From the NCBI RefSeq assembly GCF_902806685.2, contig NC_048541.1:14270662-14334661 (forward strand): 64,000 nucleotides of DNA, in the 5' to 3' direction. This document shows positions 31,084 through 41,080 of the stretch, one piece after another. Made by a program: the position numbers and the translations under genes. This DNA is from Maniola hyperantus (Eukaryota; Arthropoda; Insecta; Lepidoptera; Nymphalidae). Position 1 is the first letter of the stretch; each line of letters begins with the position of its first letter. Under the pieces are notes generated by a model. The model was not told where the DNA came from, ran no database searches, and was given only the letters and a program-made list of their open reading frames with translations.

Positions 31084-31117
31084 TTTGTGTCAATAATATA
31101 TATATTATTGACACAAA
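31084..31117. repeat. Perfect 34-bp palindrome, no loop
   Basis: TTTGTGTCAATAATATA is followed directly by its exact complement. It is AT-rich in the centre. Confidence 0.85.
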
Positions 31118-31487
31118 TATATAATAATAATAATGTAAGAGATCAAGGAAATAGAGCAGTCATTAAATATGACAAACTCTTTGTAATTAAAAATAAAGGA
31201 AGCTCTAAAACTAGACAGAAAAGACCATTGAACATCACTCCTCCACAGGCAAAAAATACGGCAGAAAATCAAAATGAGCGTACTCCTAACTATGATAATA
31301 ATATACAAATAAATAAAAAGAATAAAACGATGTCCTATGGAATACGCCAATATATACAAAACAAAAATAAAGATAGCACGACACCAGAAAATCAATAGCA
31401 ACTAATTCAAATACAAAAGCCGAAAAACACTAGCCGCATAGAAAAACAGAACATTATAAAAAAAAAAGTAGAACAAATAAAAATTAA

Positions 31488-31690
31488 AAAAAAAAAAAAA
31501 AAAAAAAAAATCTCCCCCAGAACGGCTTGTCACCGCGGGGGCAGTAGACAAAAACCCTCCACCAAACAAAAAAAATTCTATAACGCCACTTTCAATGTTA
31601 GATCGGTGGCGACATGGAGTACTCTAGCTAGAGACAGGTGCATAATGCATATGGGGAGGAGGCTTAAACCGCCACAGGCGGTCCTTACAT
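31488..31690 (+). mobile_element. Possible 5' LINE fragment after a poly-A run
   Basis: After about 20 A (31488-31510) comes a CCCCAGAACGGCTTGTCACC segment and a frame reading FYNATFNVRSVATWSTLARD. The T-F-N-V-R-S core resembles the first motif of LINE APE-type endonucleases. The frame ends soon after. An A-rich, lysine-coding 105-codon open frame lies upstream (31081-31398). The family is not identified. Confidence 0.35.
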
Positions 31691-32084
31691 ATAAATAAAA
31701 TATATACCTACACAAATAAGTAAAAAGCATGTTTATTATGATTTTATTATAAGGAAAATATTATAAATACCTACTACTTATAACGACGGAAATAGGATTA
31801 AAAAATTAACTAGATTATAAGCAAAATGTTGTTAGAGTAGTGTCATAGAATTAAGGAATCTAAATAAAGCTTTTATTATTATTATATTATATAAAATGAT
31901 AAGAAAAATATGCCTAATAAAAGAAATAAAATAACTGAAAGCAACATTCTCAATGTTAATGTACTGAAAGATGTAAGTGTGTTGAGTTGTTGACATTATA
32001 TTTTTTGTCGTAATAAAATATGGCGTCGAAAACAGAATATGAAATAGAGCTAAGGACATACAACATTTGTTCAACTCATAGATA
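31691..32084. other. Unassigned AT-rich stretch
   Basis: No repeat recognised. A 97-codon minus frame here (31832-32125) is AT-driven and overlaps the D repeat. Confidence 0.45.
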
Positions 32085-32230
32085 TAAAAATGACAAGATA
32101 TGATCAAGCGAACACAATTTTTCACGGTTTCGAAACGGTCACTGAGGTTACATTGTTACTAAAGCACCACTGAGTCGGTGCCATTTTGTTTGTTCAATAG
32201 CCCTGTCCATGCGAAGTAATATATAAGTCA
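32085..32230 (+). mobile_element. D repeat, internally deleted
   Basis: AAAATGACAAGATATGATCA, CACTGAGTCGGTGCCATTTT and GCGAAGTAATATATAAGTCA. About 60 bp present in other copies is missing after TTTTTCACGGTTTCGAAACG. Confidence 0.7.
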
Positions 32231-32232
32231 AT

Positions 32233-32330
32233 GGTAAGGACCCTTTAACGGAAGGAAGACCAGTTATACCGAGTTCAATGTATATAATGTGTATAATGTG
32301 TATGTGTATAATGTGTATGAGTATAAGTCA
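32233..32330. repeat. Shared flank repeat plus TATAATGTG microsatellite
   Basis: AAGGACCCTTTAACGGAAGG / AAGACCAGTTATACCGAG (32235) also follows or precedes D repeats at 33541 and 33817. TATAATGTG units follow at 32283-32325. Confidence 0.7.
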
Positions 32331-32668
32331 ATGGTTCAACTCCTTTGAGAATGGAACGTGTACAAGAATCTGTACGAGCCCTAAAATATTGATAAAGGGG
32401 CTCCTCTTGGGACTAATATTAGGAATGGTATGATGTTGTAATACAATTTCTGGGAACATCTGTAGCTATTTGAGAACCTTTTCTATTCTTTTAGGCCAAA
32501 TATGATACACTGTTTAAATAAGTTGTTTGAGAAGTTCGAGGCAGATATTCTGTAGACTTGATTATCATCCTCCACGCTAACGATTTATTGCAAGAGTGTA
32601 TCGCACTCTGTTTCACCTCTCTGTCCCTGTCACCTGTTTATGTTTATCACCTTTTTACCAGATATCAT

Positions 32669-32732
32669 GCAGTACCCATATTATAAATGTGAAAGTGTGT
32701 TCACACTTTCGCATTTATAATAAGGGTACTGA
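32669..32732. mobile_element. Head-to-head Hel-1 5' ends
   Basis: CAGTACCCATATTATAAATG / TGAAAGTGTG (32670-32699) is followed after TT by the reverse copy CACACTTTCGC ... AAGGGTACTGA (to 32732). Only two 5' ends are present, with no body or 3' end between or around them. Confidence 0.85.
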
Positions 32733-33168
32733 TTGATGATGATGATTACTCAACATGGGGGTAATGTAATGTCTTACGTCACAACCGCCATAATAAATCT
32801 CAAGCGTAATGAGGGATTTTAGAGTAACACCCGAGCGTAGTGAGGGTGTTGCATCTAGAATCCTGAGTGAAGAGCGGTTTAGGGGCGCCCAAGACTAAGA
32901 CAGTATTACCCCAAAGTTCAATACTCTACTTTTCACACCTCACAAAATAATAAAATCAAAATCTTCGTATGCTATATATTTTCAGAGATGATTAAATATT
33001 TGGCTAGAAAATCAGTGCTGTATGCTCTTGTATATCAAGGAATACAGCATCATCCTGAGCTGGAACCTTTTTTCGGACTGTGCCACGCATGACACAATTT
33101 ATTCCGACGTTTCTTCTGCTTGAGGCATGTTGGATTGACTCAAACCGGGGACCTCATGATTAGCAGTT
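32733..33168. other. Unassigned stretch
   Basis: No repeat recognised. Confidence 0.4.
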
Positions 33169-33523
33169 GAATAACTTAGCCAATAGACCAATAAGGCAGT
33201 CAAAGGCAATGACTCCACGACAAACAACAAACAAGAGAAACAGCCATTAGGAGTAGAAACTCTAAAGTTCACACAGACATCTCGAGAAACAGAAAACTTT
33301 CATCAACAACAACTTCAAGAACAGTATGAGGACGTTTTAATGTAAGAAAACTAATCAACTCAACCCCAGGATCTTTTGAGCAGCAGCTAAATAACTTAGC
33401 CATTAGACCAAAAAGGCAGTCAAAGGCAATAACTGCACGACAAACAACAAACAACAAATTAGAGAAACAGCCATTAGCAGTAGAAACTCTAAAGTTCACA
33501 CAGACTTCTCGAGAAACTGAGAA
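33169..33523. repeat. ~125-bp direct duplication
   Basis: ATAACTTAGCCAATAGACCA ... GGCAGTCAAAGGCAATGAC ... CATCTCGAGAAACAG at 33169-33294 recurs at 33391-33523 with few differences. The longest minus-strand open frame of the window (164 codons, 33269-33763) runs through this and the D repeat; it is not regarded as a gene. Confidence 0.8.
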
Positions 33524-33598
33524 CACTTTTGTTAAAAATTGTAAGGACCCTTTAATGGAAGGAAGACCAGTTAAACAGAGTTTTAAACAGTTCATTGG

Positions 33599-33813
33599 AA
33601 CCATCGATATAAATGACAAGATATGGCCAAGTGAACAAAATTTTTCACGGTTTAGGAACCAAATAAATAAGCGCCACCTCTTAGATACAAATGAACGATC
33701 CGTTTGAAATCCAGACGTCACTGAGGTTGCAGTGGTGCTATAGCACCAATGAGTCAGTGCCATTTTGTTTGTTCAATAGCCCTGTCCATACGAAGTAATA
33801 TATAAGTCAATGG
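33599..33813 (+). mobile_element. D repeat, full length, with repeated flanks
   Basis: CCATCGATATAAATGACAAG to TATATAAGTCAATGG, 215 bp. On both sides lies AAGGACCCTTTAA(T/C)GGAAG ... ACCAGTT (33541-33598 and 33816-33873), so the whole is a larger repeated module. Confidence 0.75.
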
Positions 33814-33904
33814 TAAGGACCCTTTAACGGAAGGAAGACCAGTTATACCGAGTTCTAAACAGTCAGTTGGAACATCCCTCAGTACCTTATAATACAACAG
33901 GAAG

Positions 33905-34186
33905 CTTAGTATAAGATTTTACGTCTCACCAAACGTTGCTAGAATTCGAGAGTCGAAACCCAATAACGTCAAAGTAAAATGGACCTAAATAGCCTTGAAT
34001 TGAAGTCAAAAATTCAATGCCACTGATTTCAATTTCGCAACGTTTCCACTTGGAGCGCTGGATGTAGATGTGTAGACAAACTTGAGCTTTAAAACAAGGC
34101 AGTTAAGATCCAGTTTACTTTAACGCGAAAGTTTTTCGACACTCGAGCACTATAAACGTTGGTGAGACATAAAATCTAGTACTAAG
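33905..34186. mobile_element. MITE with ~90-bp imperfect inverted ends
   Basis: CTTAGTATAAGATTTTACGT ... CTCACC at left and its complement GGTGAGACATAAAATCTAGT ... at right. Inner arms share TTCGA-rich and CAAAGTAAA-like blocks. No coding capacity. Confidence 0.75.
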
Positions 34187-34395
34187 AGTGCCTACAGAAG
34201 AACATCAGCAAACGTTTTCTCAAAGCTAAAATTTCAGGAGCCGAAAATGTTTGGCCATTCAGTTTTGGCTCCGGAAATCTTGGTTTGTAAAATAAATTAG
34301 ATGTACAAAGGCCAAGTTAATGTCTTTAAATATTTCCATCCATTTTAGGATATTAGTGGCAATTAGGATTGGGTGTTTTAGGCAGAATATTTTAA

Positions 34396-34585
34396 ACTAG
34401 CTGATGCCCGCGACTTTGTACGCGTGGATTTAGGTTTTCAAAAATCCCGTGGGAACTCTTTGATTTCCCGGGATAAAAAGTAGCCTATGTTACTCTCTAG
34501 GTCTTTAACTATATCCGTGCAAAAAATCGCGTCAATCCGTTTATCCGTTGCGACGTGATTGAAGGACAAACCAACAAATCAATTC
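34396..34585 (-). mobile_element. Helitron Hel-1, 3' three-quarters
   Basis: A|CTAGCTGATGCCCGCGAC at left through CCGGGATAAAAAGTAGCC to GATTGAAGGACAAACCAAC. The 5' end is missing. Confidence 0.85.
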
Positions 34586-34696
34586 TATTTTTAGGAAGTT
34601 GAAGAATACTATTCCACTTAATCAATAAAGAAAGGGTGATTACTAAAAAGGAAGGAAAACATTAGGAAATCTACCTTCCCGAGAGTGCTACACGAT

Positions 34697-34812
34697 GTGT
34701 GTGATGTGTCTGGTAATCCGCACTTGGCCAGCGTGGTGTACTATGGTCATTCTCATTCAAAGAGGTAACTTAAAGAGCCGGTTATGAGTTTAGATAATGA
34801 TGATGACGACTA
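34697..34812 (+). mobile_element. SINE-B 3' half
   Basis: AATCCGCACTTGGCCAGCGT, GGTGTACTATGGTC and a GATGATGATGACGAC tail. Confidence 0.7.
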
Positions 34813-34832
34813 AAAAGGTTGATGAACTCAAA

Positions 34833-35425
34833 AAAACCAGCCAAGTGCGAGTCAGACTCGCGCACTTTTTTTCTACATTTTGCACGATACATCAAAAATT
34901 ATAAAAATAAATAATGATAATCCCTAAATAATAAAAAGCCCTTTCATATGACACCCCACTTGGTATAGTTTATCTTACGTTGAAAATTGAAAATACTAAT
35001 TATTTGTTCATGAACACATTTTAATTAATTATTTTTAAGATGTAACCCCTTTATTCCTTTAGTTTTTTTTTAAAGAATATAAGCCATCTTAAATGACTAA
35101 TATTCCACTTTCCTCTCCAACTAAGCGTCAGGTATGTGCTAGGAGTAGGTACGACAATAGTGCAACGGGCGGGGTTTGAACCGTCGACCTTTCGGTTTTC
35201 AGTCCACTCCTTTGCCGGTTGAGCTATTGAGGCTGTAGCTACTGAGTTGTACTATAAGACCTACACTGCCAAATTTCATGATTCTAGGTCAACGGGAAGT
35301 ACCCAATAGGTTTCTTGACAGACACGACAGACGGACAGACAGACAGAGAGACAGACAGAGAGACAGACAGACAGACAACGATGATCCTATAAGGATTTCT
35401 TTTTCGTTTTGAGGTATGGAAAGTA
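34833..35425 (-). mobile_element. GTCT element split by SINE-C
   Basis: 3' end AACCAGCCAAGTGCGAGTCA at 34840, body to GATGTAACCCC (about 35047). It resumes at TATAAGACCTACACTGCCA (35253) and ends with AGACAGACAGAC and CCTTTTGAGGTA-like 5' end. The intervening segment is a SINE-C. Confidence 0.8.
35060..35237 (-). mobile_element. SINE-C, full length, nested
   Basis: AAAGAATATAAGCCATC tail, TAGGAGTAGGTACGACAATA, B box in GGGGTTTGAACCG, head CCGGTTGAGCTATTGAGGC. Inserted in the GTCT element. Confidence 0.85.
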
Positions 35426-35439
35426 TACAAATTGTCATT

Positions 35440-35860
35440 TTTAGGGTTCCGTACCTCAAAAGGAAAAACTGAACTCTTATAGGATCACTTTGTTTTACTT
35501 TCAATTTCAATTAGATTAAGGTGTTTTTTTAATTTTTTTTTATTTTATATTATATCTAATTAGAACGGCAGTGCCACTTACATTAACTAGATGATTAATA
35601 ATAAATTGAAATACAAATAAAGGTACAAGAAAAAAGACATAAAATACAAAACGATAAAAGATCAAAGAATTTTTTGTTGTCTGTCTGTCTGTCAAGAAAC
35701 CTACAGGGTACTTCCCGTTGACCTAGAATCATGAAATTTGGAAGGTAGGTAGATCTTATAGCTGACATTCGGGAAAAAATCTGAAAACCGTGAATTTGTG
35801 GTTTTTTGCACTTTTCTTCCGAAATATCATCATACTGGTTATTCTAAAATATACAACCCG
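35440..35860 (+). mobile_element. GTCT element split by an AT-rich insert
   Basis: TTTTTAGGGTTCCGTACC to GGATCACTTTGTT (35498). The family sequence resumes at TTGTTGTCTGTCTGTCTGTC (about 35673). The insert of roughly 175 bp begins T-rich and contains GAACGGCAGTGCCACTTACA. It may be a LINE tail; not identified. Confidence 0.75.
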
Positions 35861-35999
35861 GTGTGCGATCTTAATACAATTTGGGGCAAGTTTCTCCCTC
35901 ACGTAGTGTTGGGGACGTGACAATCGTTCACGCCTGGTTCATGCACCCTGGGATTTTTATTTTGGGACAAGTGACTGGCGAACGCGTGTAAAAATATCT

Positions 36000-36300
36000 T
36001 TTTTAAGGTTCCGTACCTCAAAAGGAAAAAAGGAACCCTTACAGGATTACTTTGTTGTCTGCCTGTCCGTCTGTCCGTCGTGTCTGTCAAGAAAAGCTAT
36101 AGGGTACTTCCCATTGATCTAGAACCATGAAATTTGGTAAGTACAAGTAAAGGAATAAATCGTGAGATCGTCTAAGATCATAAATTTATGGCTACATCAC
36201 AGAAAAAAAATGTGTACACGAACAAATATTCGTTTTTTCAATTTTCAAAGTTAGATGACTATAGGTACCAATATGGGCTATCATATGAAAGGGATTTTGA
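36000..36300 (+). mobile_element. GTCT element, 3' truncated
   Basis: TTTTAAGGTTCCGTACCTCA, GTCTGCCTGTCCGTCTGTCC, then body to GGGCTATCATATGAAAGG. The usual 3' end is absent. Confidence 0.78.
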
Positions 36301-36317
36301 GGGACGCTACAAATTTA

Positions 36318-36480
36318 AACAATAGGCTTGCGACTGGCAGCTAAATTCACGAGGTTTGACAGCTCTAAATTTTTGAGACCGTCAAACTGTGTCTGGCCTT
36401 TTCATATTACATTAGTAAGAAGAGTATGGGAATATTCTAAAACTTAGTTGTGCTCAAAATCAGTACCACTATTAATTTAA
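36318..36480. repeat. Dispersed repeat (partner 62728-62875)
   Basis: AATAGGCTTGCGACTGGCA, ACGAGGTTTGACAG and AATCAGTACCA recur in the same order 26 kb downstream. Family unknown. Confidence 0.65.
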
Positions 36481-36885
36481 ACGCTAGACGCTTTTAAATT
36501 AAAACGAAACTTATTACAAAGATGGCTCATTGCTCGTAAGAGGAAACTCTTAACGAATGAACGTGTTTCTGTTTGTACCAACATCTAGCAAAACACGATG
36601 CTTTAGTAAATAACAAAATATCCGGGGAACTTTTCTTAGACAAATTATTTGCTTCCATATCTATTTTCTTTAATATTATGATGTTGAGTTCCGGACACAT
36701 AATATTATTATGTTACAAAAACTAAAAGCTGAGTTTGTAGAGTTATTTTGGGGATTACTACCTAGGGTTTAAAATAATGTCTATAAGACAGTTAGAACCT
36801 AGGTCCGAGACTACATATATATCTAAAAGTTGTGAAACGCATATCTATGTCTTTTGCACATGTCCTTCATTGTTATTAGTTTAAT
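36481..36885. other. Unassigned stretch
   Basis: No repeat or gene recognised. Confidence 0.4.
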
Positions 36886-37268
36886 AATTGGGTATTTGCC
36901 TACTTTTGAATTTGATAAATATTATTACTTTATTATAAACTAGGATAAAAATAATGACGTACACTGAAAAAAATATTAAAATCAAACCAAGATTTACATC
37001 ACGTTACAGGCATTTTAATTTTGGAGTGGGAGAGTCTTCTATCCCTTTCTCGCAAAACGAAAATTTGTATGAAACAGCACGAAGCTACTATGGCGTTAGA
37101 AGGTGTGACGTCAAAATGCTTTATCGTTATCTCTGTCTAATCAGAAATATTTAAATGCCTATAACTTTTTTGTTATTTGATCGATTTAATTAGTTTTTTA
37201 GTTTACGTCATTATTTTTATTCTAGTTTATAATAAAGTAATAAAAAAATTGGAGTCAAATACCCAATT
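36886..37268. mobile_element. Non-autonomous DNA element, ~80-bp inverted ends (383 bp)
   Basis: AATTGGGTATTTG at left pairs with CAAATACCCAATT at right; TATTACTTTATTATAAACTA and AAAATAATGACGTA are shared by both arms. The 66-codon frame between the arms shows no transposase motif. Target duplication not resolved. Confidence 0.85.
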
Positions 37269-37317
37269 AGTGATATATCTACATATTTTGATTGCTTAAA
37301 ACGTATATTTAAGTGTT

Positions 37318-37410
37318 CCCAAAAGTTAAAGGTGCGTGCCTGGAATTGAATCAAACCCCACTTCCCGAATGGTAGGCGGACGTCCTAACCACTAGGATAT
37401 CACAGTTCAC
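37318..37410 (-). mobile_element. SINE-B head fragment
   Basis: AAAAGTTAAAGGTGCGTGCC, AGGCGGACGTCCTAACCAC and TAGGATATCAC. Box B is eroded. Confidence 0.65.
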
Positions 37411-37423
37411 TGTCTAGTAAACT

Positions 37424-37990
37424 TTTTTTTTTTTTTTTTTTTTTATTGATCACGTAAATTTCAATAATACATTTTAAAATAAACAGTTCGCCATCCTCTA
37501 GAAACTGTTAAAGTTTATGTGAGGATGGCGATTTCGCGTTATACAAATTTAATAAAATCTAGGTAAAAAAACTGTTATAAAAGTAAAAGCTGTTAATTAG
37601 TGCATATTTGTACATATAAAATATCGTTACATGAAACACTTCCTAGGCCTAGACTAGGCATCCAAAGAGGCACCTAGATCCAGGAAGTGCCTCTTACAAT
37701 TTCTTATAAAAATCGCTCTTTTACTGTAGGTATTTTGCAGAGTTACAGGTAAGTTATTCATTATATTTGCTAAGATATATGAACATGTTCTAGTTCCATA
37801 CTTATTATTAGTCTTAGGTAATTTAAACTTCTTGTAGTTAGATAAGGCTTTAAAATTTAGAACATAAAGTAACATACACGGAATGTGGTACCCGAGTATG
37901 TCGTAATATGACCCTTTCCTCCAAATATCTACATACCTTTTACTCCATTCAATGTCAAGGGTCAAAGCTCACAAAATTTTATTTTACAGC
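37424..37990 (-). pseudogene. LINE ORF2 C-terminus with 3' UTR and poly-A
   Basis: A run of 20 T (37424-37443) is the reversed poly-A tail. About 210 bp of 3' UTR follows, then a frame (37965 to 37654) containing KFKLPKTNNKYGTRTCSYIL and NNLPVTLQN, the usual LINE pattern P-x-T-x-x-x-G-x-x-x-x-x-Y ... N-x-LP ... F at the end of ORF2. It is 5' truncated near 37990. It differs from the 28056 family. Confidence 0.72.
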
Positions 37991-38192
37991 ACACTCATAC
38001 CCCACATAAAGAGGTCCTTTTTGTGTTGTAAAAGAATTTGGTATTTTTACAAAGTGGAAACAGCGTGTTAAAGGTGAAAACTTTACACACATTTTCATTG
38101 CTCTTGCAGAAATAAATGTTGCCACGATTCAAAGAGTTACTCTTGTGCCTATACATAATTTTTGGAAGACAAAATATTCTTAGTTAGTTATA

Positions 38193-38353
38193 AGTCCCGC
38201 AAATTGCTATTGCGCTGGAACCATGTCATATTTACATCGAAATGACGTCATTTTGACGTCAGCCGAAATAAAAATACACCATCAGCTCGAAACTTCAGTC
38301 TAGTGCTGACTTCACTAAAATGGCGGCCACGCGCATTACTATTTTGCGGGACT
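38193..38353. mobile_element. MITE, AGTCCCGCAAA ends
   Basis: AGTCCCGCAAATTGCTATTG at left and TACTATTTTGCGGGACT at right. GACGTCA motifs recur inside. A second copy is at 47187-47333. Confidence 0.8.
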
Positions 38354-38469
38354 AATTACAAGAAAATTGGTGATCTAACTAACTAGAAACCGTAATAGAC
38401 ATGCAACTCCTACCCTCCGCTTCAGGAAAGTCCAAAAGTCATTTCTGGGTCCGTAGCCACAAATGACTT

Positions 38470-38641
38470 TTGGACTTTCCTGAACCGGAATATAATATAG
38501 CCTTTTATAACAAAATTTTGCAAACTATTTTGGACTTCCCTTACAAGTTAAAAAAATCTATTAAAAGTATGCTCCTGAAAAAAGCATATTACACAATTGA
38601 AGATTATCTAAATGATAATAGAGCGCTGGACTGCAAATACT
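38470..38641 (+). pseudogene. Jockey/CR1-like LINE, reverse-transcriptase C-terminal fragment
   Basis: The frame reads FPEPEYNIAFYNKILQTILD and KSIKSMLLKKAYYTIEDYLN, homologous to 28056-28184. The stop and 3' UTR start are deleted (about 40 bp) and the copy is cut at 38641 by another repeat. It is preceded by a short inverted repeat of GTCCAAAAGTCATTT (about 38428-38480). Confidence 0.82.
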
Positions 38642-38840
38642 TTTTAGGGTTCCGTAGGCGAATGGCAAAAAACGGAACCCTTATAGATTCGTCATGTCTG
38701 TCTGTCCGTCCGTATGTCACAGCCACTTTTTTCCGAAACTATAAGAGCTCTATACCTACTGTTGAAACTTGGTAAATTATTCTGTGAACCGCATTAAGAT
38801 TTTTACATAAAAATAGAAAAAAAAACAATAAATTTTGGGG
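38642..38840 (+). mobile_element. GTCT-element relative (subfamily 2)
   Basis: TTTTTAGGGTTCCGTAGGCG, ACGGAACCCTTATAGATTCG, GTCTGTCTGTCCGTCCG, then a body unlike the main family. It abuts or interrupts the LINE fragment. Confidence 0.65.
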
Positions 38841-39186
38841 TTCAAACAAACAGTTCAGACAAAACTATCGAAACAACAAACTCGCTTCCCGCTGATCGCC
38901 AACTCGTTTAAGTTTCTAGTTCTACTCGTTTCTCGTTCATCGTCGGCGGTCGGAACACTGCCTTACACTAATATTCGACAACTTTCGAACAATAACATTA
39001 TATTTACCACAAAGATGTTATATTATTACAAAGATTATTATCAAAATGCGCAAACAGAATAATTACGGCACTTCTGCACTCCGGCGAAATATTAATGCCG
39101 GCAATAAATCGCGAGCTTACCTCATGCTTACCTCTGTTTATGTTTCACTTATACTATTGTAGTATTGTAGCTACTATCATATCGAA

Positions 39187-39242
39187 TTAACTCTTTTGAA
39201 AGAATCCTACCAAAAGTGGTAGGATTCTTTCAAAAGAGTTAA
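39187..39242. repeat. Perfect 26-bp hairpin, 4-nt loop
   Basis: TTAACTCTTTTGAAAGAATC/CTACCA and its exact complement flank AAAG. There is no flanking duplication and no gene context. It is one of the cleanest hairpins in the window. Confidence 0.9.
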
Positions 39243-39381
39243 CACCCTGCCTTCTCAAGAATTCTTATTCAAATATTCTTTAATCAATCAAATTATCATC
39301 AGCCTACCTACCTCTTCCCATATATTATTGATATTAATTTTTGTATGGGAACATATTAATAATATATGTGTATGGAAAATA

Positions 39382-39528
39382 CTAGCTTATGCTCGCGACT
39401 TTGTCCGCGAGGACTACACAAATTTGAAACCCCTATTTTAGCCCCTTAGGGGTTGAAATTTCAAAAATCCTTTCTTTGCGGATGCCTACGTCATAATAAC
39501 CTGCATGCCCAGCCCTATCCAGTATCCG
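39382..39528 (-). mobile_element. Helitron Hel-2, 3' two-thirds
   Basis: A|CTAGCTTATGCTCGCGAC to CCTACGTCATAATAACC and CCAGCCCTATCCAGT, then truncated. Confidence 0.82.
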
Positions 39529-39711
39529 TATATCCGTTCTAGATACAAATATCCGTGGTTTTCCAGATTTCTGTAAAACAGAATGGTTTTTAAGATACAC
39601 GTACTTAGATTGACATAAAAATCTGGATTACATAAATTATTAAAATCAGAAAGTAAAATATACGATTTTAGTTTCGATCATCTTGAGTGAAAATGAGAAG
39701 TTCTTGATGAA

Positions 39712-39753
39712 AATCTGATATCGAACCTAGCTAGCTAGGTTCGATATCAGATT
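39712..39753. repeat. Perfect 42-bp palindrome, no loop
   Basis: AATCTGATATCGAACCTAGCT is followed directly by its exact complement, centred on CTAGCTAGCTAG. Confidence 0.92.
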
Positions 39754-40209
39754 ATATAGATTATATACTTAGCTCGGTAAAAACTAAAGAAGTGAACCAA
39801 TAAAGAAAATGGGGTGTTTAAATAAATGTAATAAAATGAGTGATACTGTTTGATTATAGAGAATATTCTTAATAATGTACCTAATGTAGAGAGAAGAGAC
39901 ATACCACTCCAAGTTAATTCACAGTAGTAACCGTTTCTTTCGACAAAATTAGTTTCCCCAACAAAACTAAAAGACAATTTTCTTACTTAGATTATTCTGA
40001 AATGCGCAAACAGAATAATTACGGCGCTTCTGCACTCCGACGAAATATTAATGTCCGTAATAAATTACAAGCTTTCGTCTGTTTACGTTTCACTTAAGTT
40101 GTTGCACTTTCTTGTAATTTTGTCTTGCTAGTTTCTTGCTTGCACTATTAAGCGGTAGATTACGCTAGGGACTTTTTATCTTCTTGACTAAGACACAAGA
40201 CACATCCGC
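39754..40209. other. Unassigned stretch
   Basis: 40000-40075 repeats 39042-39115 (GCGCAAACAGAATAATTACG, CTTCTGCACTCCG), a direct duplication about 955 bp apart. No gene. Confidence 0.55.
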
Positions 40210-40298
40210 AGAGCTGCTATGTTCTTCCCCTCGGACGTATCCAAAAGGGACCAGCAGCACCCAGGCACACTTGGAGGTAACCTGGCTGGCACCCCGTC
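40210..40298. repeat. GC-rich dispersed repeat (partner 51185-51275)
   Basis: GGGACCAGCAGCACCCAGGC, GAGGTAACCTGGCTGGCACC recur at 51185-51275. Possibly LINE-derived; not identified. Confidence 0.65.
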
Positions 40299-40299
40299 A

Positions 40300-40411
40300 C
40301 AATAGCTACCTGCATGCGAAATTTCAGCCCGATCCGTCCAGTAGTTTGAGCTGTGCGTTGATAGATCAGTCAGTCAGTCAGTCAGTCAACTTTTCCTTTT
40401 ATATATTCAGA
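40300..40411 (-). mobile_element. Helitron Hel-2, 5' half
   Basis: TGCATGCGAAATTTCAGCCC through GTCAGTCAGTCAGTCAGTCA to TATATATTCAGA|T. It is joined directly to the GC-rich repeat. Confidence 0.82.
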
Positions 40412-40769
40412 TTACTTAAAGCAAAAATATAAAATAATTCCATCATTTTGTACATTCGGAAATGGTAAAAGCTCAAAAGTTTTGGGGCTGAGAAAGGTTT
40501 TTTGATAGTGTGCCAAGAGAAGTAATTGGGATACCGGATGCCAGGAGGACCACTCTAGGGCCATGCCACTTTTAATTAAGCCCTTAAGTGCTTCTAGACT
40601 GACATCGTTAAATTATTTTTTATAGTCGTCTAAGATTGTGGTATTAAAAGCAAAAATATTTTTAAAAATTCATCCGAAAATTCAAACTTTATTACGGTTC
40701 TTAGTGGAGATCTTTGGTATGTTAATAATTCTGTTAATAGTCACTAACGGTTAATTAAGGTTAAAAGGA

Positions 40770-40880
40770 ATGGTAAGGTATGGTTGAAATGTCGGCCTTC
40801 TATTCGGGAGGTTGGGGGTACGATCCCGGGCACGGACCTCTAACTTTTCGGAGTTGGATGCGTTATAAGCACACATTAGA
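40770..40880 (+). mobile_element. SINE-B head and early body
   Basis: GGAGGTTGGGGGTACGATCC (B box, one change), GGGCACGGACCTCTAAC and TTTTCGGAGTTGGATGCG. 3' truncated. Confidence 0.7.
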
Positions 40881-40989
40881 GACACACGTACACTTATTAA
40901 ATTAAAAAACTTAATCTAATCATAACACCGTCCTACATCTAACAAAACCTTTGAGATTCTAATTAGAGAAGTTTCCTTTGCTCTATATT

Positions 40990-41080
40990 AGTACAGTTGA
41001 ATTGCTCCATTCATTAGCACATCCCTTAAATATGTATGAGGATGCTTGAAACTTGAGTAAAGGCATTAGCACAACTCCAC
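40990..41080. repeat. Outlying piece of the ~340-bp repeat
   Basis: AATATGTATGAGGATGCTTG / AAACTTGAGTAAAGGC matches the unit of the 42040-43600 array. Confidence 0.6.

Noticed and set aside
33269..33763. 164-codon minus-strand open frame, the longest in the window
   Set aside because: It runs through a direct duplication and a D repeat, has no recognisable domain, and other D repeat copies do not keep the frame open.
36954..37154. 66-codon frame inside the 383-bp inverted-repeat element
   Set aside because: Too short for a transposase and no catalytic motif; the element is non-autonomous.
37735..37765. Strong donor TTACAG|GTAAGT with nearby TTTTGCAG on the plus strand
   Set aside because: It lies antisense within a LINE ORF2 fragment, so the match is most likely chance.
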